DNA from: Lentisphaerae bacterium GWF2_50_93
GTDB taxonomy: Bacteria; Verrucomicrobiota; Lentisphaeria; Victivallales; GWF2-50-93
NCBI GenBank assembly: GCA_001804815.1
Contig: MHBI01000106.1
Location: 1-54,523, forward strand
Direction of reading: 5' to 3'
Length of the DNA: 54,523 bases
A program made the position numbers and the translations under genes. Below, in pieces: positions 51,068 to 54,523 of the stretch (its first letter is position 1; every line of letters begins with the position of its first letter). Under the pieces are notes generated by a model, which saw only the letters and a list, made by a program, of their open reading frames with translations, was not told where the DNA came from and ran no database searches.

Positions 51068-52312
51068 ATGGGTTTTACTAATTTCAATTTGGATCCGCGT
51101 CTGTTAAAATCAATACATGAGGCCAACTATACTATTCCTACCGCCATACAGAAACAGGCTATTCCTGTATGCATGGAAGGCTCGGATATCATAGGAACCG
51201 CGGCAACCGGTACTGGAAAAACTGCCGCATTTGTACTGCCGATACTGAACCGTCTGCTGAATACTCCCGCCCATGGGAAACACACAAGAGTTCTTATTGT
51301 CGCTCCTACCAGGGAACTTGCCGAACAGAACCGCGAAGTCATCAAGACATTCTCCTCACACACCAATATCCGATCTGCCGTTGTTTACGGAGGAGTCGGA
51401 TTCAATTCACAGAAACAGGCTTTGACTGACGGGACTGAAATAATAGTTTGCTGTCCCGGGCGCATGCTTGATCACATGGGGCAGGGGTATGTGAACTTGA
51501 AGAAATTGGAGATAGTTGTCCTTGACGAGGCTGATCGCATGCTTGACATGGGATTTCTGCCGGATATCAAAAGAATTCTCAATTCACTTCCTCCTGAAAG
51601 GCAGACTCTTCTGTTCTCTGCAACATTTGCTCCGGATTTGGTGGCTCTAATAAACCATTATCTGAAAAACGCAAAAAGGATAAGCGTTGATACAGAGGCT
51701 CCTGCAGAAACAATAGATCACTGTTTTTATCCAGTTCCGGATCATCAGAAGACAGATCTCCTGATTGCCCTCCTGAAAACGATTACCGACCAGAAGTCAG
51801 TCCTAATATTCACCCGCACGAAACGCAGGGCCGATATTCTTGAGGACCGCCTCTATAAAGCAGGTTTTGTTACAGGCATCCTGCATGCTGACAGATCTCA
51901 AAGTGAACGCAAGAAAGAACTTGATAATTTCCGTTCCGGAAAAATTAAGATGATGGTGGCCACGGATATAGCTGCAAGAGGTTTGGATATTGAAAGCATA
52001 TCGCACGTGATAAATTATGATATTCCTGACACTGCAGTGAACTATATACATCGCATAGGCCGTACTGGACGTGCCGAACGTTCAGGTGACGCAATAACCT
52101 TTATTTCTGCAGATGATGAATCGGAAGTCCGCGACATTGAGCGACGTCTGGGTACGACCGTGGAAAAGAAGAGGCTTGAAGGTTTTGAATATAGCAAATA
52201 TGATGTGCCTACGGGACGCAAGTTCACCCAATCACGCGGAAGAAGCGGAATGAAGACTCCAAAGACTCCTATGTGCGGTTCCTGGGGTGGAAAGAAAAGA
52301 GGAAGAAGATAA
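51068..52312 (+). CDS. DEAD-box RNA helicase (RhlE-like)
   Basis: A 414-residue RNA helicase with the ordered motifs: Q motif (NYTIPTAIQKQAIP), I (ATGTGKTAAFVLP), Ia (PTRELAEQ), II (VLDEADRMLDMGF), III (SATF), IV (LIFTRTKRRADIL), V (ATDIAARGLDIE) and VI (HRIGRTGRAERSGDAITF). The C-terminus is basic and ends GKKRGRR, a typical unstructured RNA-binding tail. It probably remodels RNA in ribosome assembly or decay. It is transcribed from the palindrome-rich gap upstream; AAGAGGAAAT precedes the ATG. Confidence 0.94.
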   Translation: MGFTNFNLDPRLLKSIHEANYTIPTAIQKQAIPVCMEGSDIIGTAATGTGKTAAFVLPILNRLLNTPAHGKHTRVLIVAPTRELAEQNREVIKTFSSHTNIRSAVVYGGVGFNSQKQALTDGTEIIVCCPGRMLDHMGQGYVNLKKLEIVVLDEADRMLDMGFLPDIKRILNSLPPERQTLLFSATFAPDLVALINHYLKNAKRISVDTEAPAETIDHCFYPVPDHQKTDLLIALLKTITDQKSVLIFTRTKRRADILEDRLYKAGFVTGILHADRSQSERKKELDNFRSGKIKMMVATDIAARGLDIESISHVINYDIPDTAVNYIHRIGRTGRAERSGDAITFISADDESEVRDIERRLGTTVEKKRLEGFEYSKYDVPTGRKFTQSRGRSGMKTPKTPMCGSWGGKKRGRR

Positions 52313-52315
52313 AAA

Positions 52316-52342
52316 AAATGGCCGGTTTATGACCGGCCATTT
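52316..52342. terminator. Bidirectional intrinsic terminator
   Basis: AAATGGCCGGT (52316-52326)-TTATG-ACCGGCCATTT (52332-52342), an 11-base perfect stem with A run on the left and T run on the right. It lies between the convergent helicase and corrinoid-protein genes and can serve both. Confidence 0.85.
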
Positions 52343-52391
52343 CTCGTCAAATTCCAAATAATGAGTACGGAAATGTATTCCGTCACTTATT

Positions 52392-53027
52392 TCATGCAGC
52401 AAGAAGCTTGTTCACCACATCAACTGCCGATGCAGCGTCTGCAGCATATCCATCAGCACCAATTTCCTTTGCAAAACTGTCTGTAAGAGGAGCACCTCCG
52501 ACAATTGTCTTTGCCTTGACTCCGGAAGTCTTAAGGGCGTCGATTGTGGATTTCATTGAACCCATGGTCGTTGTGAGAAGAGCGCTCATGGCTATGACCT
52601 GGGCTTTTTTATCTTTTACAGCGTCAATGAATTTCTGAGGTTCGACATTTACTCCGAGATCTATGACTTCATATCCAGCTCCCTCGAGCATCATTCTTAC
52701 GAGGTTTTTGCCGATGTCATGCAGATCTCCCTTGACTGTTCCGATGCATACAATTCCCTTTGCCTTCACGTCGGCTGCCTTGAGATGAGGTTTTAGAACA
52801 GCCATTCCTGAATTCATGGCTCTTGCTGCAATAAGGACTTCTGGAACATAGACCTGGTTGTTCTTGAATTTTTCACCGATGATCTGCATTGCTGAAATAA
52901 GTCCTTCATTAAGGATCTTTTCGACAGGAATATTCTCCTTTACAGCCTGTTCACAGAGATTCTTGACGTCATTGGCTTTGCCCTTCATCAGATTTTCTTT
53001 GATTGAATTCAGGATTTCTGTGCTCAT
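52392..53027 (-). CDS. Corrinoid protein (B12-binding methyltransferase component)
   Basis: A 211-residue protein of the MtaC/MttC/MetH-activator type. The first 85 residues are the four-helix Met-synthase cap (VKNLCEQAVKENIPVEKILN, FKNNQVYVPEVLIAARAMNS); the rest is the Rossmann B12 domain with TVKGDLHDIGKNLVRMMLEG (His ligand), GYEVIDLGVNVEPQKF and SALLTTTMGSMK. It accepts a methyl group from a substrate-specific methyltransferase. No methyltransferase lies in the window; the PocR/AraC regulator diverging from it is a likely controller. The ATG follows AAAGGAAT. Confidence 0.9.
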   Translation of the reverse strand: MSTEILNSIKENLMKGKANDVKNLCEQAVKENIPVEKILNEGLISAMQIIGEKFKNNQVYVPEVLIAARAMNSGMAVLKPHLKAADVKAKGIVCIGTVKGDLHDIGKNLVRMMLEGAGYEVIDLGVNVEPQKFIDAVKDKKAQVIAMSALLTTTMGSMKSTIDALKTSGVKAKTIVGGAPLTDSFAKEIGADGYAADAASAVDVVNKLLAA

Positions 53028-53148
53028 AAATTCCTTTCTATTTTAAGTTTTGCGGGATTGTCTAATAAAAACTATTATGCTATATTTTACCAATAATACT
53101 TATAGATTCTATAATAAAATTGTAAAATATTTGTATTTAACTGCAAAA

Positions 53149-54411
53149 ATGGATGAAAGTTTCTATAAACGAATCGAATCAGTCCTCGAAAATCTTGATA
53201 ATCATGCGCATTGCGGAGGTGTTTATCATGATATCGAAGGAAAGGATTTTCCCAGGGTGGGAAAAGCCTTCTGCCGTCTTTGTTCAGCATGTGTTTTCCA
53301 TTCAAGGGCCGGTGATTTTTGCAGGCAGGCGGCCAGAGCCGGCGCCTATCAGTCCTTGATCAAGGGAAATGTCCACTACTTTAAATGCTGGCTTGGCTTA
53401 TATGGAATTGTGATTCCCGTCGCCCCTGACGGTGAAAAGATCATTGGCGCTATTGAGATTGGCGGACTTCTTCCAAAGGGGGAACTTCAGAAAATACAGC
53501 ACAACATGATATCGACGCTGTCTGCAATTGATTCAGGCGAGAGGTTGCAGAATTTCATCAATGCTTTCCAGGGAATTGAGGAAATGCCGAATGTAGAGAT
53601 GGAGAAGACAGGGGAATTCCTTAAAGAGGCTGTTCTATCTTCCGGTCTCCTGTCTGCGGAAAAATTCTCCGTGAGAAATGCTCTTTGGCTTCAGCAGGAG
53701 AGGCTTGCAGTAGGAATGGAGGCCCTGGGTTCGGTCCGAGGGGAGAGAAGAAAGAGTATATTGATTTGTTCGGAGGATCTTGCCGGCCTTTTCCATGCTG
53801 GAAGCGAAAATGATTTTCTGAAAAAGACAGATGAAGTTCTCAGCCTTATTCTACTTGAATCATATCAGGATGTTGGCAAGGTGAAGGCCTTTCTCGCAAT
53901 GGTTGTAACAATTCTTTCTATGAATTCCATACTCAAGGGCGATAAATGGTCGAAAATAATGACAGTAAACAACCTCTACATCGAGGAAATTGCGAAATTC
54001 GATGACATGAAGGAACTTTGCTTCTGGTTTGAAAGACTGACCCTTAAGCTTTTCAGGAATGTCCATATTGAAAGGAAAGAGGAGGACGTTTCCGAGAAGG
54101 TAATTACATATCTGCACAGGCATTTCAATGAAAATATCAGGCTTGTAGAAGTTGCGAGATTCGCAGGAGCAAGCACTTCAGGAGTGATGCACAAGCTTAA
54201 AAAGGAAACAGGACAGACTTTTTCCCAGCATCTGAACTCAATCAGGGTAAAGGAAGCGAAAAGACTGCTTGCCTTCACCTCTCTTCCCCTAGGTGAAATC
54301 AGCAGCAGATGCGGATTCCGTGACCAAAGCTACTTTACAAAAGTTTTTACTAAAACAATTAATATTGGACCCAGGGAATTCAGGAAGATGCTCGTCAGCG
54401 TGAGCCAATAG
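53149..54411 (+). CDS. PocR-type sensor/AraC-family transcriptional regulator
   Basis: A 420-residue regulator. The N-terminal part resembles PocR ligand-binding domains, with the cysteine cluster FCRLCSACVFHSRAGDFCRQ, then FKCWLGLYGIVIPV and GAIEIGGLL. A middle alpha-helical segment follows (about 200-330). The last 100 residues are an AraC DNA-binding domain (RLVEVARFAGASTSGVMHKL and LGEISSRCGFRDQSYFTKVF, then GPREF). PocR domains sense small organic ligands and often control B12-dependent catabolism; divergence from a corrinoid-protein gene supports this. The start at 53149 gives a normal N-terminus but lacks a Shine-Dalgarno; an in-frame start at 53050 is less likely. Its stop overlaps the TolC-like gene by 17 bases. 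Confidence 0.85.
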   Translation: MDESFYKRIESVLENLDNHAHCGGVYHDIEGKDFPRVGKAFCRLCSACVFHSRAGDFCRQAARAGAYQSLIKGNVHYFKCWLGLYGIVIPVAPDGEKIIGAIEIGGLLPKGELQKIQHNMISTLSAIDSGERLQNFINAFQGIEEMPNVEMEKTGEFLKEAVLSSGLLSAEKFSVRNALWLQQERLAVGMEALGSVRGERRKSILICSEDLAGLFHAGSENDFLKKTDEVLSLILLESYQDVGKVKAFLAMVVTILSMNSILKGDKWSKIMTVNNLYIEEIAKFDDMKELCFWFERLTLKLFRNVHIERKEEDVSEKVITYLHRHFNENIRLVEVARFAGASTSGVMHKLKKETGQTFSQHLNSIRVKEAKRLLAFTSLPLGEISSRCGFRDQSYFTKVFTKTINIGPREFRKMLVSVSQ

Positions 54412-54523
54412 CGGCTTCCATCTGTGCCTTTGCGTTCTCGAGGTTGACCCTTGAGCTGGCGAGGTCGGCCTGGGCCCTGACGAGGTCGGACTGGGCCTGG
54501 TTTACCCGTGTGAGGTTCGTGTT
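54395..54523 (-). CDS. TolC-like outer membrane efflux protein, C-terminal part
   Basis: The minus-strand frame runs from the window edge to TGA at 54397-54395: NTNLTRVNQAQSDLVRAQAD, LASSRVNLENAKAQ, MEAAIGSR. The repeated Leu-x-Ala-Gln heptads and the closing E-xx-IG are characteristic of the last helices of TolC/OEP proteins of multidrug efflux and type I secretion. Only the 42 C-terminal residues are visible; the gene lies mostly outside. It overlaps the convergent regulator gene by 17 bases. Confidence 0.75.
   Translation of the reverse strand, partial: NTNLTRVNQAQSDLVRAQADLASSRVNLENAKAQMEAAIGSR

Noticed and set aside
52313..53148. Cobalamin riboswitch near the corrinoid protein gene
   Set aside because: No B12-box-like sequence or suitable length of leader is present; the short gaps hold only a terminator and a divergent promoter.

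Overview
The window reads as chromosomal DNA of an uncultivated, Gram-negative (diderm), probably anaerobic bacterium. BamA, a TolC-type fragment, several secreted proteins and a lipid-linked sugar/phospholipid operon point to an outer membrane; a corrinoid protein, thiol/persulfide enzymes and a PEP/pyruvate-binding protein fit anaerobic metabolism. Lineage cannot be fixed from one window. The RAYT-type transposase with a DnaA-like tail, the GGACGCCTC palindromes, the ORF6N remnant, the many AraC/isomerase/dehydrogenase genes and the divergent CdsA signature are what I would expect from the Lentisphaerae/Verrucomicrobia side of the PVC group, but this is an inference of modest confidence.

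Layout. 1-2702 (minus): a sulfur-trafficking operon (secreted metallo-beta-lactamase/triple-rhodanese protein, then two YeeE/YedE membrane proteins, the last cut by the window edge). 3196-4915 (plus): LamG-type lipoprotein and a pfkB sugar kinase. 4927-5183: a long imperfect palindrome. 5212-7298: stand-alone rsmH and a TIM-barrel protein. 7345-8966: an accessory island with a REP-associated tyrosine transposase, REP-like palindromes in both orientations and two broken genes. 9054-9758: an unknown anchored protein, followed by a palindromic element shared with position 2906.

10074-18066 (plus) is the conserved information-processing cluster prs-rplY-pth-rpsF-ssb-rpsR-rplI-dnaB, followed by bamA. 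It meets head-on, with no spacer, a minus operon of formyltransferase, radC and an 827-residue CoA-disulfide-reductase/rhodanese/TusA/DsrE fusion. 22320-23957 carries a secreted protein and an ABC-2 type permease without an ATPase. 23972-30416 (minus) holds a NusG paralogue, a DciA-like DnaB loader, citramalate synthase, mazG, tRNA-Phe, a sugar isomerase and a dehydrogenase; an AraC regulator diverges from the last. 31361-37391 is gltBD. 37579-40203 encodes a KaiC-like/PEP-pyruvate-binding fusion. 40213-42426 (minus) is SIS isomerase-uppS-cdsA. dnaN and recF start from an AT-rich gap at 42427-42662 that holds a DnaA box. 46396-49533 is a run of small metabolic genes. 50344-51067 is a 724-base non-coding stretch packed with nested palindromes, a broken ORF6N gene and a possible structured RNA. 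The window ends with a DEAD-box helicase, a corrinoid protein, a PocR/AraC regulator and the 3' end of a TolC-like gene.

The most unusual material lies in 50447-50928, 4927-5183 and 7345-8966. Two complex sulfur-carrier proteins and the KaiC-PEP fusion are the most interesting proteins. No CRISPR array, prophage or complete defence system is visible.
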